Source: JABWBR01 sp036741235 (GTDB lineage: Bacteria; Bacteroidota; Bacteroidia; Chitinophagales; Saprospiraceae). Taken from it: DNA of 23,913 nucleotides. Position numbers and translations under genes: made by a program. Positions 1-8,069 of this stretch are shown piece by piece. The stretch is taken from the NCBI GenBank assembly GCA_036741235.1, contig DAINSQ010000071.1, positions 1-23,913 of the forward strand, written 5' to 3'. The number at the start of each line of letters is the position of its first letter. Positions within the stretch are counted from its first letter, which is position 1. The notes beneath the pieces were generated by a model, which did no database searches, was not told where the DNA came from, and worked only from the letters and a program-made list of their open reading frames with translations.

Positions 1-5
1 GCGGT

Positions 6-42
6 GGTACACTTTTCGCGCAATTTGCCGGTACACTTTTCG
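6..42. repeat. 13-bp direct repeat, possible mobile-element end
   Basis: GGTACACTTTTCG occurs twice, at 6-18 and 30-42, in the same orientation with 24-bp periodicity. Short repeated boxes near a terminus are a feature of IS21-family transposons, and the window edge may cut such an element. No transposase gene is inside the window, so the assignment to a mobile element is inference. Confidence 0.35.
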
Positions 43-208
43 TGATTAGTGACAATTAGTGCCCTGCATTTCCCATCCACTCCGAAGCGATATGGTTTCA
101 CTCCCGCCAAGTAGTTGAAACACCGGTTTCAATAAACCGTCGCAATCAGATAAAACAGGACAGCCGACTGCCAGACGAAAGGAAGCGTTACAATAGGGCG
201 ATAAATAT

Positions 209-270
209 ACCCGAACGGGTACGCTTCAATGCAATAAAACAAAAAAAACACCCGAAAGGGTATAATTTTG
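209..270 (+). promoter_or_regulatory. Paired palindromic operator-like sites and -7 box
   Basis: Two 12-bp near-palindromes, ACCCGAACGGGT (209-220) and ACCCGAAAGGGT (250-261), differ at one base and are 41 bp apart, close to four helical turns. TAATTTTG at 263-270 fits the Bacteroidota -7 consensus TAnnTTTG and sits directly after the second palindrome. No clear -33 TTTG is present. The arrangement suggests a repressor or activator dimer bound on one DNA face and controlling the gene at 309. The second copy could alternatively be a GAAA-tetraloop RNA hairpin if transcribed. Confidence 0.4.
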
Positions 271-308
271 AATATTTACTAGAACCTATCTCAAAAAGGA
301 ATAACGCA

Positions 309-1232
309 ATGAAACTTCTATCCCTCATCACCGCCTTTTCCCTCCACCTCCTCACCGCCCAGGCCCAGCCCGACAGCCTGCCTTATGTGGTCGTTCTCGG
401 TGTGGCCCAGGATGGCGGCTACCCCCATATCGGCTGTCAGCGGCAGTGTTGCAAATTGAGTTGGGAAAATGCGGAGATGCGCAGACACGTGGTTTCGCTG
501 GCGCTGGTAGATCCCGCAGAAAAAAAATGGTGGCTGTTTGAAGCCACTCCCGATATAAATGAACAACTCCACCTTTTTGCCGCGCTTACGCAAAATGCCT
601 ATAGCTACCTGCCTCAGGGTATTTTTATTACCCATGCGCATATCGGCCATTATACCGGATTAATGGAATTGGGCAGGGAGGCGCTTGGCGCAAAAAACGT
701 ACCCGTTTATACGCTGCCCAAAATGGCTGCTTTTTTGGAAAATAACGGCCCCTGGGGACAATTGGTGCAATTAAAAAATATTGAGCTGAAAATATTACAA
801 CCCGATTCTGCTTTAATATTAACACCCAAAATTGACATTACTCCATTTACCGTTCCCCACAGGGATGAATATTCCGAAACGGCGGGATTTTTTATTTTTT
901 CAAAAAACAAAAAATACGTCTTTATCCCCGACATCGATAAATGGTCGAAATTTGAAAAAAATATAATTGAAGTAGTCAAAAAAGTTGACGTCGCTTTTCT
1001 GGATGCCACCTTCTGCAATGCCGGCGAATTGCCCAACAGAAATATGGCGGAAGTGCCCCATCCTTTTGTAGTAGAGACTATGACATTATTTGAAAATGAA
1101 AATATTGATGTAAAAAATACAATTCATTTTATCCATTTCAACCATACCAATCCCATCCTCTGGCAGGAAGCGCAACGACGGCAAATTATCGCGGCGGGAT
1201 TTAACATTGCCAATCAGGGTAATTATTATTGA
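309..1232 (+). CDS. Exported PqqB-like metallo-beta-lactamase-fold protein
   Basis: A 307-residue protein with an N-terminal signal peptide (residues 1-19, ending TAQAQ). The PqqB-like core has a Gly-rich strand followed by a Cys cluster GCQRQCC, the metal motif THAHIGH (H109, H111, H114) and a late FIHFNHTNPIL segment resembling the FIHINNTNPIL region of PqqB. The usual Asp of HxHxDH is Gly113, so the metal site differs from standard hydrolases. No pqqA, C, D or E lies nearby, and true PqqB is cytoplasmic, so a role in PQQ synthesis is unlikely; periplasmic or lipid-anchored hydrolase activity is my inference. AAGGA at 296-300 sits about 9 nt before the ATG and supports this start. Confidence 0.85.
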   Translation: MKLLSLITAFSLHLLTAQAQPDSLPYVVVLGVAQDGGYPHIGCQRQCCKLSWENAEMRRHVVSLALVDPAEKKWWLFEATPDINEQLHLFAALTQNAYSYLPQGIFITHAHIGHYTGLMELGREALGAKNVPVYTLPKMAAFLENNGPWGQLVQLKNIELKILQPDSALILTPKIDITPFTVPHRDEYSETAGFFIFSKNKKYVFIPDIDKWSKFEKNIIEVVKKVDVAFLDATFCNAGELPNRNMAEVPHPFVVETMTLFENENIDVKNTIHFIHFNHTNPILWQEAQRRQIIAAGFNIANQGNYY

Positions 1233-1276
1233 AATGTGTGCGTTGGAACCGTTGAAATAAATTAAAAACACAAGTG

Positions 1277-1654
1277 ATGAACAATACCAACCAGCACGAT
1301 GAGCGCATCGCAAAAATGACCTTCGCTTCTGTTTACCCTTTATATCTCGCAAAAGTGGAGAAAAAAGGCAGGACAAAAGCAGAATTGAACCAGGTCATTG
1401 AGTGGCTGACCGGCTTTGACGAAAAAAAGCTACAGGAATTGATCGAAGAAAAAGTCACTTTTGAAATATTCTTTCAGCACGCTAGCCTAAATCCCAATGC
1501 GAGCCTCATTACCGGCGTAATCTGCGGTTACCGGGTGGAGGCAATCGAAAATCCCCTGACACAGCAGGTGCGGTATTTGGACAAGCTGGTGGATGAATTG
1601 GCCAAGGGGCGCAAGATGGAGAAGATCTTGCGTAGCGTAGCGAATGCTCAATAA
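1277..1654 (+). CDS. DUF2200 domain-containing protein
   Basis: A small cytoplasmic protein of 125 residues covering the whole DUF2200 family length. Recognisable family segments are FASVYPLYLAKVEKKGRT near the N-terminus, NPNASLITGVICGYRVE in the middle and RYLDKLVDELAKGRKMEKIL at the C-terminus. No signal peptide or membrane segment is seen. The family's function is unknown to me. An in-frame GTG lies one codon earlier at 1274; I prefer ATG 1277. It lies 44 bp after the PqqB-like gene on the same strand and may share its transcript. Its last 7 bp overlap the convergent GH109-type gene. Confidence 0.88.
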   Translation: MNNTNQHDERIAKMTFASVYPLYLAKVEKKGRTKAELNQVIEWLTGFDEKKLQELIEEKVTFEIFFQHASLNPNASLITGVICGYRVEAIENPLTQQVRYLDKLVDELAKGRKMEKILRSVANAQ

Positions 1655-3033
1655 TCATCTCCTACCGCAAACGTATTTTTCCTGTGCATCCAGCGCCCCC
1701 GGGTAAAATCGGGGAAATGCTGCGGCTGACCGCCCTGCGCTATCGACTGCTCGGAGAGCGGCGTAATGGCCATCCAGGTAGCGGCGTCATAAGCGTCGAA
1801 GGGGGCGGCTTCGTTGCGCTTGGCACACTCCACAAATGCGTTGAGCAGGAAGAAATCCATGCCGCCGTGGCCGGCGCCTTCGGCGCTTTGCTCCCATCGC
1901 TTCCACAACGGATGGTCGTATTGCTTGAGGTAGGTATCGGCGTTTTCCCAGCGGTGCGCCGGACTTTTGCCCTCGATGTGTATAGATTTGTTAACGTCCA
2001 TCCACAGGCCTTTCGTACCCTGTACCCGGAAGCCCAATGAATAGGGCCGGGGCAAGTTAGTATCGTGAAAAAGCGTGATAGTTTCGCCGTTGGCGGTTTT
2101 GACCATAGAGGTAACAACGTCGCCCAGTTTGAACTCAACTTTTGCATTGGGGTGTTGGGGGCCGCCTTTGGGGTGTGAAACCACGTATTCATGCAGGCCC
2201 CTCGATTTGGTGGCCATAGAGGTGATATACAGCAGGCGGTTGCCGCGGTTGATATCGGTGTATTGGGCTACGGGGCCGATGCCGTGGGTGGGGTACAGGT
2301 CGCCGTTGCGGTGAATGGAATGCCAGGTGCGCCACTTGGCTTCGCTGTAGCCCTTGTCGCCAAACTCCACGCCGCTATCGTAGGGCGACACGCCGTCATT
2401 GAATTTCACGCCCCGCAGGTCGTGTTGGTAGCCGCATTCGAGGTGCATCATTTCGCCGAAGAGACCCTGGCGCACCATATTGAGCACGGCCATCACATCA
2501 CGTCGATAGCACACATTTTCAAGGAAGAACAGGTGTACGCCGGTTTCTTCGTGGGTATTTACCATTTGCCAGCACTCGTCGATAGAAAAAGCGCCGCAGA
2601 CTTCCACGCCGGTGTATTTGCCGGCGCGCATGGCGGCAACGGCCATTTCGGTATGCCATTCCCAGGGCGTGGAAATGATAACTGCGTCGATATTGGGGTT
2701 GCGGAGCAGTTCGAGGTAGCCGCGTTCGCCGTTTTGGTATACTTGCGGCTCGGTTTTGCCTTTATCGGCTATCATCTTTTTAGTGGCGGCAATCATGCCG
2801 GGGTCTATGTCGCAGATGGCTACTACATCGCAGTCGGAGCGGTGGAGAGCAAGTTCTACATGGCTTTGGCCGCGGAGCCCCACGCCGATGAAGCCCAGCC
2901 CCAGTTTTGTTTTGGGCGTTTGTTTGTGAATGGCGGCGGCTTCGATGTTAGCAGGGATTGTCCCGGCATGGGCGGTACTAATAACGGCGCCGGCGGCCAG
3001 GGCGGTTTGTTGTATGAATTTGCGGCGGTTCAT
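1648..3033 (-). CDS. Gfo/Idh/MocA-fold NAD-dependent glycosidase, GH109 type
   Basis: A 461-residue exported enzyme. The N-terminus (NRRKF, then an Ala-rich hydrophobic stretch to about residue 24) looks like a Tat signal, fitting folding around a cofactor before export. A Rossmann glycine motif GVGLRG lies at 50-55. Later segments strongly resemble GH109 alpha-N-acetylgalactosaminidases: ENVCYRRDVMAVLNMVRQG, GYQHDLRG, and RNGDLYPTHGIGPV followed by DINRGNR. GH109 enzymes use tightly bound NAD in an oxidation-elimination-addition-reduction cycle and release terminal GalNAc. The substrate here is inferred from family only; a related oxidoreductase role remains possible. It lies 76 bp downstream of the TPR-like gene on the same strand and is convergent with DUF2200. 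Confidence 0.87.
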   Translation of the reverse strand: MNRRKFIQQTALAAGAVISTAHAGTIPANIEAAAIHKQTPKTKLGLGFIGVGLRGQSHVELALHRSDCDVVAICDIDPGMIAATKKMIADKGKTEPQVYQNGERGYLELLRNPNIDAVIISTPWEWHTEMAVAAMRAGKYTGVEVCGAFSIDECWQMVNTHEETGVHLFFLENVCYRRDVMAVLNMVRQGLFGEMMHLECGYQHDLRGVKFNDGVSPYDSGVEFGDKGYSEAKWRTWHSIHRNGDLYPTHGIGPVAQYTDINRGNRLLYITSMATKSRGLHEYVVSHPKGGPQHPNAKVEFKLGDVVTSMVKTANGETITLFHDTNLPRPYSLGFRVQGTKGLWMDVNKSIHIEGKSPAHRWENADTYLKQYDHPLWKRWEQSAEGAGHGGMDFFLLNAFVECAKRNEAAPFDAYDAATWMAITPLSEQSIAQGGQPQHFPDFTRGRWMHRKNTFAVGDDY

Positions 3034-3109
3034 CTGTTGTTGTATATGGGTTTAACACTCAGACCCTAAAGATATGATTGTTGCCCAATTTTGCCATACG
3101 GCCCCCGCC

Positions 3110-3772
3110 TTATTTATTGCGTTTGACTTCAGCCAGAAATTGCTTAACGTGGTAATAGGCCAGCGCCCGGTGTGCGAGATCGCCGCCGACAAGTGCAAGG
3201 CAGCCGCCGGCAAACAGGCTGATCCTGGTTGTTTCGAACAAAGCGGTGTATTGCGAAAAAAAAGGCCGCACCGCCAGTACTTCGATGCCCGTTATGGCTG
3301 CAACCGCCAGAAAAAGAAATACGCTTATGGCTTTGGTATGCCTGATCAGGGCGGGATAGCGCCGCCGCCGGCATTTTATCAAAAAAGTAATGGTATCGCC
3401 GTCATGCGGATCGATACGAAGAAGCTCCCGCAAAATATAATCGGCTTTGTCGTATTCCTGGAGTAGAAAAGACGCCGCAGCTTTTCTGAACAGCAATAAT
3501 CTGAATATATCCTGGCCCCCAAATTCGTGAATATTGTGATGAATGGAGGTTTCTACCACCGGATCTACCATCAAAAGGTATTTGCGGTAATCGCCCATTT
3601 CAAACAAGGCATGAGTATAGGCAACCATAATTTCGAAGCCCTCGTCTATGTCGAGCCGCAAAATCGCCTCCTCCCGCTCCTCGTAGAAGCGGATGACATC
3701 CCGGTATGCATTGGCGTCGATGGCCTTGAAGTCCCGGTAAAGTCGAGAATGATATGTTGAGGAGACCCACAT
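3110..3772 (-). CDS. Membrane protein with TPR-like N-terminal half
   Basis: A 220-residue protein of unknown function. Residues about 15-135 are helical, and a TPR-like unit (FRKAAASFLLQEYDKADYILRELLRIDP) is visible around 90-120. A basic CRRRR stretch is followed by two likely membrane helices near 145-165 and 183-203, with a short cytoplasmic tail ending KRNK. No enzyme motif is seen. An in-frame TAG a dozen codons upstream and no other start codon between support ATG 3772. It follows the glutathione peroxidase gene by 44 bp, suggesting cotranscription; a scaffold or adaptor role at the membrane is speculation. Confidence 0.7.
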   Translation of the reverse strand: MWVSSTYHSRLYRDFKAIDANAYRDVIRFYEEREEAILRLDIDEGFEIMVAYTHALFEMGDYRKYLLMVDPVVETSIHHNIHEFGGQDIFRLLLFRKAAASFLLQEYDKADYILRELLRIDPHDGDTITFLIKCRRRRYPALIRHTKAISVFLFLAVAAITGIEVLAVRPFFSQYTALFETTRISLFAGGCLALVGGDLAHRALAYYHVKQFLAEVKRNK

Positions 3773-3816
3773 CTTCTTTGATGGCAGATACCGGGATTTT
3801 CTCGATAGCTACGCCT

Positions 3817-4392
3817 TTACAAACCTATTGCCTGTTTAAACTCTGCATCGTTGGGTTTTACGCCGGAGGGGAAGAAGTGAGTAAGTTTGCCCTCTTCGTC
3901 CACCACATATTTGCAGAAATTCCAGCTTGGCGCTTTATCATTCCAGCCGTTTTTATTTTTATCTGACAGCCATTGGTACAAGGGGTGTTGATCGCTGCCT
4001 TTTACGCTGATTTTAGAAAACATGGGGAACGTGACGCCGTAGTTGCGCTCGCAAAATTCAGCGATTTCTGCGTCGGTGCCAGGTTCCTGGCGCATAAAAT
4101 TGTTGGCGGGAAAGCCGAGCACCACCACTTTATCATTGTGCATTTTATAGAAAGCCTCCCAATCGGCGTATTGGGGCGTATAGCCGCATTTGGAAGCCAC
4201 ATTGAGCAGCACTACTTTTTTACCCTTGAACTGCTGGAAGTCGACCATTTCGCCGCCTTCGAGGGCTTGCATTTTGAAGTCGTAGAACGAGGCGGAGGGA
4301 GTTGCATTTTCCGGCATTTGACGCGAGGTATTTTGGTTAAAGCAAGAAGACAATACGGAGATGAGCATAATTGCGGTTAAGTAGATTTTCAT
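3817..4392 (-). CDS. Glutathione peroxidase-family lipoprotein
   Basis: A 191-residue thiol peroxidase exported as a lipoprotein (lipobox VLSSC, lipidated Cys17). Catalytic Cys69 sits in NVASKCGYTPQY, Cys114 (AEFCERNYGVTFPMF) occupies the resolving-Cys position of thioredoxin-dependent two-Cys GPx enzymes, and Trp157-Asn158 (SWNF) complete the active site. The catalytic Gln of the usual FPCNQF segment is replaced: here it reads FPANNF (Asn98). It should reduce hydroperoxides at the cell envelope, probably with a thioredoxin-like donor rather than glutathione. I start at ATG 4392; an in-frame TTG three codons upstream would spoil the compact signal. It lies 65 bp after the sigma-factor gene and is probably in its operon. 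Confidence 0.92.
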   Translation of the reverse strand: MKIYLTAIMLISVLSSCFNQNTSRQMPENATPSASFYDFKMQALEGGEMVDFQQFKGKKVVLLNVASKCGYTPQYADWEAFYKMHNDKVVVLGFPANNFMRQEPGTDAEIAEFCERNYGVTFPMFSKISVKGSDQHPLYQWLSDKNKNGWNDKAPSWNFCKYVVDEEGKLTHFFPSGVKPNDAEFKQAIGL

Positions 4393-4457
4393 GTTTGACA
4401 ATGTTGTTTGGGGTGAAACAGATGGGATGGGTATTTGTTTGAAAAAATACAGTTATT

Positions 4458-5012
4458 TCAGTTACTCTCTTCCAGGTACACCTTCAGTCGTTCGCGCAAA
4501 ATTCGCAGAGCCTTGCCCATTTGATTTTCGACAGTTTTGATAGAAATGCCCATTTGGTCGGCGATTTCCTGGTAGGTGAGTTCTTCGAAGCGGCTGAGTT
4601 GAAAAACGGTGCGGCACTTGGGGGGGAGGGTATCGATGGCTTCGACAATACTGCGCTGCAACTCGCCGTGCATAAAATGCTCTTCCGCGCTGGGGTCGAG
4701 GCCCGCGCTTGTTTCGGGGGTGAGTTCTTCTTCCCAGTGTTTGTGGCGGCGCAGCCAGGCCAGGGCTTCGTTGACGGCCATGCGGCGCAGGTAGGCCTGG
4801 ATGGAAACGGTGATCGTGATTTGCTGTCTTTTCTCCCAGAAGCGCACAAACACCTCCTGGGCCAGGTCTTCCACCAGGGCGCGGTCGGCCACATAGCGGT
4901 GGATGGTCTGGCAAATACCCGGATAGTGCAGCTCGAAAAGGGCTTTAAGGGCACTTTTATCGCCGGCCTGTATGCGGTTCCACAGAGTTGTTTGCAAATC
5001 GCTGGACGTCAT
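4458..5012 (-). CDS. ECF-type RNA polymerase sigma factor
   Basis: A 184-residue sigma-70 family protein with only regions 2 and 4. Region 2 (about 25-95) includes VEDLAQEVFVRFWEKR and AYLRRMAVNEALAWLRR. Region 4 (about 125-178) includes LPPKCRTVFQLSRFEELTYQ and the HTH ADQMGISIKTVENQMGKAL. It resembles the expanded Bacteroidota group of ECF factors normally followed by a FecR anti-sigma and SusC/SusD genes. Here the next genes are a peroxidase lipoprotein and a membrane protein, with no FecR. ATG 5012 follows a 100-bp gap after the carboxylate transporter. Control of the downstream genes by this factor is inference. Confidence 0.93.
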   Translation of the reverse strand: MTSSDLQTTLWNRIQAGDKSALKALFELHYPGICQTIHRYVADRALVEDLAQEVFVRFWEKRQQITITVSIQAYLRRMAVNEALAWLRRHKHWEEELTPETSAGLDPSAEEHFMHGELQRSIVEAIDTLPPKCRTVFQLSRFEELTYQEIADQMGISIKTVENQMGKALRILRERLKVYLEESN

Positions 5013-5112
5013 TATTCACGCCGGAGGTTTTCCGTTTGATGTAATTAACGGCAATTTGCAAATAAATCGCGGATAGAAATGTTATTCTATTCTTAAGGTC
5101 GAAAATTATCGA

Positions 5113-6483
5113 CTAGAAGTCGCCTTCTTTCTCCCAACGCGATACAACGGTCGTCGCAAGGCAATTGCCAATCACATTGGTAGCTGTGCGCGCCATGTCC
5201 ATTAACTCATCGATACCCAAAATGATAAAGATGGGTTCAACCGGCAATCCAAACGATACTGCCGTACCCATGAGAATCACGAGCGAGGCCCGGGGCACGC
5301 CTGCTACGCCTTTGCTGGTAAGCATCAGGGTAAATACGATGAGCAGCTGCTGGCCCCAGTCGAGATGGATACCCGAGGCTTGCGCCACGAAGATCGTTGC
5401 CAGCGAGAGGTAAAGCGTAGTGCCGTCGAGGTTAAAGCTGTAGCCGGTGGGCAAAACAAAAGCGGCGATTTTACGGGGCACGCCGAATTCTTCCATCGCT
5501 TGCAAGGCTTTAGGCAGGGCGGCCTCCGAGCTGGTGGTGGCAAACGCTATTGATACCGGCTCTGCTATGGCCTGAATGAATTTTTTGATAGGAAGTTTGA
5601 TATATAATGCGATTGGCAACAATACAAACAGCATAAAAAAGATCAGCGCTGCATACAGCGTTGCCAGCAGTTTGAAGAGGTTGACGAGTATGCCCAGGCC
5701 CATGTGGCCGACAGTGTATGCGATGGCGGCGCCCACGGCAAAGGGGGCGAAATACATCACAATAGCGGTAAATTTGAACATCACCTCTGACAAACCCTCG
5801 GCGAAGTTGAGCATGTTTTTGCGCGGTTCGCCCTTGAGCATGGCCAGGCCGATACCGAATATTACGCTGAAAACAACGATTTGCAGAATTTGACCTTCGT
5901 AAATAGACTTGGCGATGTTTTCGGGGAAGATGTGCAAGATGATCTCATCCCAGGTTTGTTTGGTGACCGCCACTTCTTCCTGTTCGGCAGCGGGCGGCAG
6001 GTTGATACCCACGCCGGCTTTTGATACGTTGATGGCAACCAAACCAATTACCAGAGCGATGGTGGTGACCACCTCGAAGTACAAGAGCGATTTCCAGCCC
6101 ATACGCCCCACCTGCTTGAGGTCGGCATGGCCGGCAATGCCAACCACGAGCGTACCGAAGAGCAGCGGCGCTACAATGGTTTTGATGAGCTTGAGGAATA
6201 TTTTGCTGACTATTTTCAGGTATTGCGCAAATTCGGGAAAATCGTGGCCTACCTCGGCGCCTATGAGCATACTCACCAATATCCAGGTGGTGAGGCTGCC
6301 ACGACGCCATGCCCACGCACATACAAAAACCAGGAATACCCAGCGCAATACGGCGCCTGCTACCGGCGGAATAGCCGCCCATTGATAAGTTTCTGCCAAA
6401 CTGACGAGTACGGCAACGGTAAAGGAGCCCCACAATAATAGCGGGAGCCGGCGCCAAAACATTGATATAGAGGTCTGTTCCAT
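5113..6483 (-). CDS. Dicarboxylate/amino acid:cation symporter (DctA/GltP family)
   Basis: A 456-residue inner-membrane secondary transporter of the DAACS (SLC1) family. Visible landmarks are the HP1 serine-rich tip FATTSSEAALPKAL, the TM7 motif NLDGT, the HP2 region SKGVAGVPRASL, and the TM8 motif from D425 through R432, N436 and N440 (DELMDMARTATNVIGN). The final GN, where glutamate transporters have GD, and SSE in HP1 resemble DctA-type C4-dicarboxylate carriers, so uptake of succinate, malate or fumarate is more likely than glutamate. ATG 6483 is the only good start. It sits 103 bp after the SLC13 gene on the same strand, giving two adjacent carboxylate/anion importers. Confidence 0.92.
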   Translation of the reverse strand: MEQTSISMFWRRLPLLLWGSFTVAVLVSLAETYQWAAIPPVAGAVLRWVFLVFVCAWAWRRGSLTTWILVSMLIGAEVGHDFPEFAQYLKIVSKIFLKLIKTIVAPLLFGTLVVGIAGHADLKQVGRMGWKSLLYFEVVTTIALVIGLVAINVSKAGVGINLPPAAEQEEVAVTKQTWDEIILHIFPENIAKSIYEGQILQIVVFSVIFGIGLAMLKGEPRKNMLNFAEGLSEVMFKFTAIVMYFAPFAVGAAIAYTVGHMGLGILVNLFKLLATLYAALIFFMLFVLLPIALYIKLPIKKFIQAIAEPVSIAFATTSSEAALPKALQAMEEFGVPRKIAAFVLPTGYSFNLDGTTLYLSLATIFVAQASGIHLDWGQQLLIVFTLMLTSKGVAGVPRASLVILMGTAVSFGLPVEPIFIILGIDELMDMARTATNVIGNCLATTVVSRWEKEGDF

Positions 6484-6586
6484 CAGGGCTCTGGTTAATG
6501 CGATCGCAAAATAGAAATATTTTCGCTTTGCGCTAATTTCCGTAGCACATTACATGCGCTGCGATACAATCACAGTTGGCGGACTC

Positions 6587-8062
6587 TCAGTTAAAAATCA
6601 GGGGCATAATATAATAGCATATCAGCGCGATAAAAACGATTGATATGATATTAAGCCAAAACCCTGCTTTTACCATCTGCGAAATAGTGAGTTGCCCGCT
6701 CGCAAATACAATAGCATTGGGCGGAGTTGACATAGGTAGCATAAAGCCGCAACTGGCTGCCAATGTAACCGGCAGGCACATCAGTACGGGGCTTATTCCT
6801 GCACCTACAGCTACCGCCCCTACAACTGGCAACATTACAGTAACCAAAGCAACATTAGACATGATTTCAGACAGGTATACCGTCACCACTGACAAGCCGA
6901 TGATAATCAGGAAATCGGCATTTTGAATTCCCTCAAATTGCTGCCCGATAAGTTTGATTACACCTGTGTTCTCAAGGGCGACGGCGACACTCAACCCGCC
7001 GCCAAAGAGCAATAAGATTCCCCAGGGGAGTTTTTCAGTATCGCCCCATTCTAATACAGGTTTACCTATAAGACCATCAGCCGGAATGATAAAAAGCGAA
7101 ATGCCGGCTACCAGAGCTATCAGTTCATCGCTCAACCCTAAACCGGGAAAAAGGCCGTTGATCGGCGATTGGCCGATCCACAACAGGGCTGCTGTAATAA
7201 AAATTATGAGCGTAGTTCTCTCTCCTGAACGCATGGGGCCAAGCTTCTCAGATTCCGTTTTGATGAGGTTCAAAGCATGTTCAAATCGTCCCAGATTATT
7301 GGGATACAATATTTTGGTAATTAAAAAGAACATACATAAGAGCAATAGAAGCGCAAAAGGAAGACAGACAAGCATCCACTTGGCAAAGCTGACCTCGTAA
7401 TCAAATACCGATAGCATATACCCTTTGAAAACCACATTGGGCGGAGTGCCGATTAAGGTAGCCATACCGCCGATACTTGCGCTGTATGCAATGCCCAACA
7501 TCATGCTGAGCGAAAAATAGCGCATTCCTTTTTCTGATTGGGCATCAGAATCAGTAATAAGCAATTGAGTGACTGAGGAGGCAATGGGCAGCATCATTAC
7601 GGCAGTAGCAGTATTGCTGATCCACATGCTTACGAAAGCGGTCGCCAGCATAAATCCGAGAATGATACCATCAGCATTGACGCCGGTGCGGCGCACGATC
7701 CCCATGGCAATACGCCGGTGCAGGTTCCATTTTTCCATGGCCAGGGCAATCATGAATCCGCCCATAAACAAAAAAACCACAGGATTGGAATAAGGCACAG
7801 TTGCCTCTTTAAGCGGCGCCACTTTCATCAGGGGAAGAAATAACATGGGCAAGAGGGCGGTCACCGCCATAGGCACGGCTTCGCTAATCCACCATACCAG
7901 CATAAGGACAGCCAGCGCGATGACCTTCCAGGCTTCCAAACTTACGCCTTTCGGTGCAGGCAGCAGTATTACTATAACAAACAATAACGGACCAAGTAGC
8001 AGTCCTATCCGCTTTAATGAAATCATATAGGGAATTGGGTGTTTTTGATCATTTGCCTGCAT
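6587..8062 (-). CDS. SLC13/DASS-family sodium:anion symporter
   Basis: A 491-residue inner-membrane transporter with about 11-13 hydrophobic segments. The two family SNT/STPP motifs are present: MWISNTATAVMMLP in the N-terminal half and LPMSTPPNAIVFASG in the C-terminal half, together with the early VVFLFMGGFMIALAMEKW segment. DASS carriers import dicarboxylates, citrate or sulfate with sodium; the substrate cannot be read from sequence alone. Its ATG (8062) is only 7 nt from the end of the haloperoxidase gene, so the two are very probably cotranscribed. A second in-frame Met lies near residue 13. Confidence 0.93.
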   Translation of the reverse strand: MQANDQKHPIPYMISLKRIGLLLGPLLFVIVILLPAPKGVSLEAWKVIALAVLMLVWWISEAVPMAVTALLPMLFLPLMKVAPLKEATVPYSNPVVFLFMGGFMIALAMEKWNLHRRIAMGIVRRTGVNADGIILGFMLATAFVSMWISNTATAVMMLPIASSVTQLLITDSDAQSEKGMRYFSLSMMLGIAYSASIGGMATLIGTPPNVVFKGYMLSVFDYEVSFAKWMLVCLPFALLLLLCMFFLITKILYPNNLGRFEHALNLIKTESEKLGPMRSGERTTLIIFITAALLWIGQSPINGLFPGLGLSDELIALVAGISLFIIPADGLIGKPVLEWGDTEKLPWGILLLFGGGLSVAVALENTGVIKLIGQQFEGIQNADFLIIIGLSVVTVYLSEIMSNVALVTVMLPVVGAVAVGAGISPVLMCLPVTLAASCGFMLPMSTPPNAIVFASGQLTISQMVKAGFWLNIISIVFIALICYYIMPLIFN

Positions 8063-8069
8063 AAGGCGG

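Larger units (their letters stand above)
1..308. other. Gene-free left edge
   Basis: No convincing coding sequence. It holds the direct repeat at 6-42, a GTTTCA/TGAAAC inverted repeat (95-100 with 116-121), a 6-bp hairpin CGGTTT-CAAT-AAACCG at 124-139, and two related palindromes followed by a -7-like box before the gene at 309. These look like the regulatory region of that gene plus possible mobile-element debris. Confidence 0.6.

Noticed and set aside
2191..3069. 292-codon plus-strand open frame antisense to the GH109-type gene
   Set aside because: It mirrors the codon structure of a well-supported enzyme on the other strand; no family features of its own.
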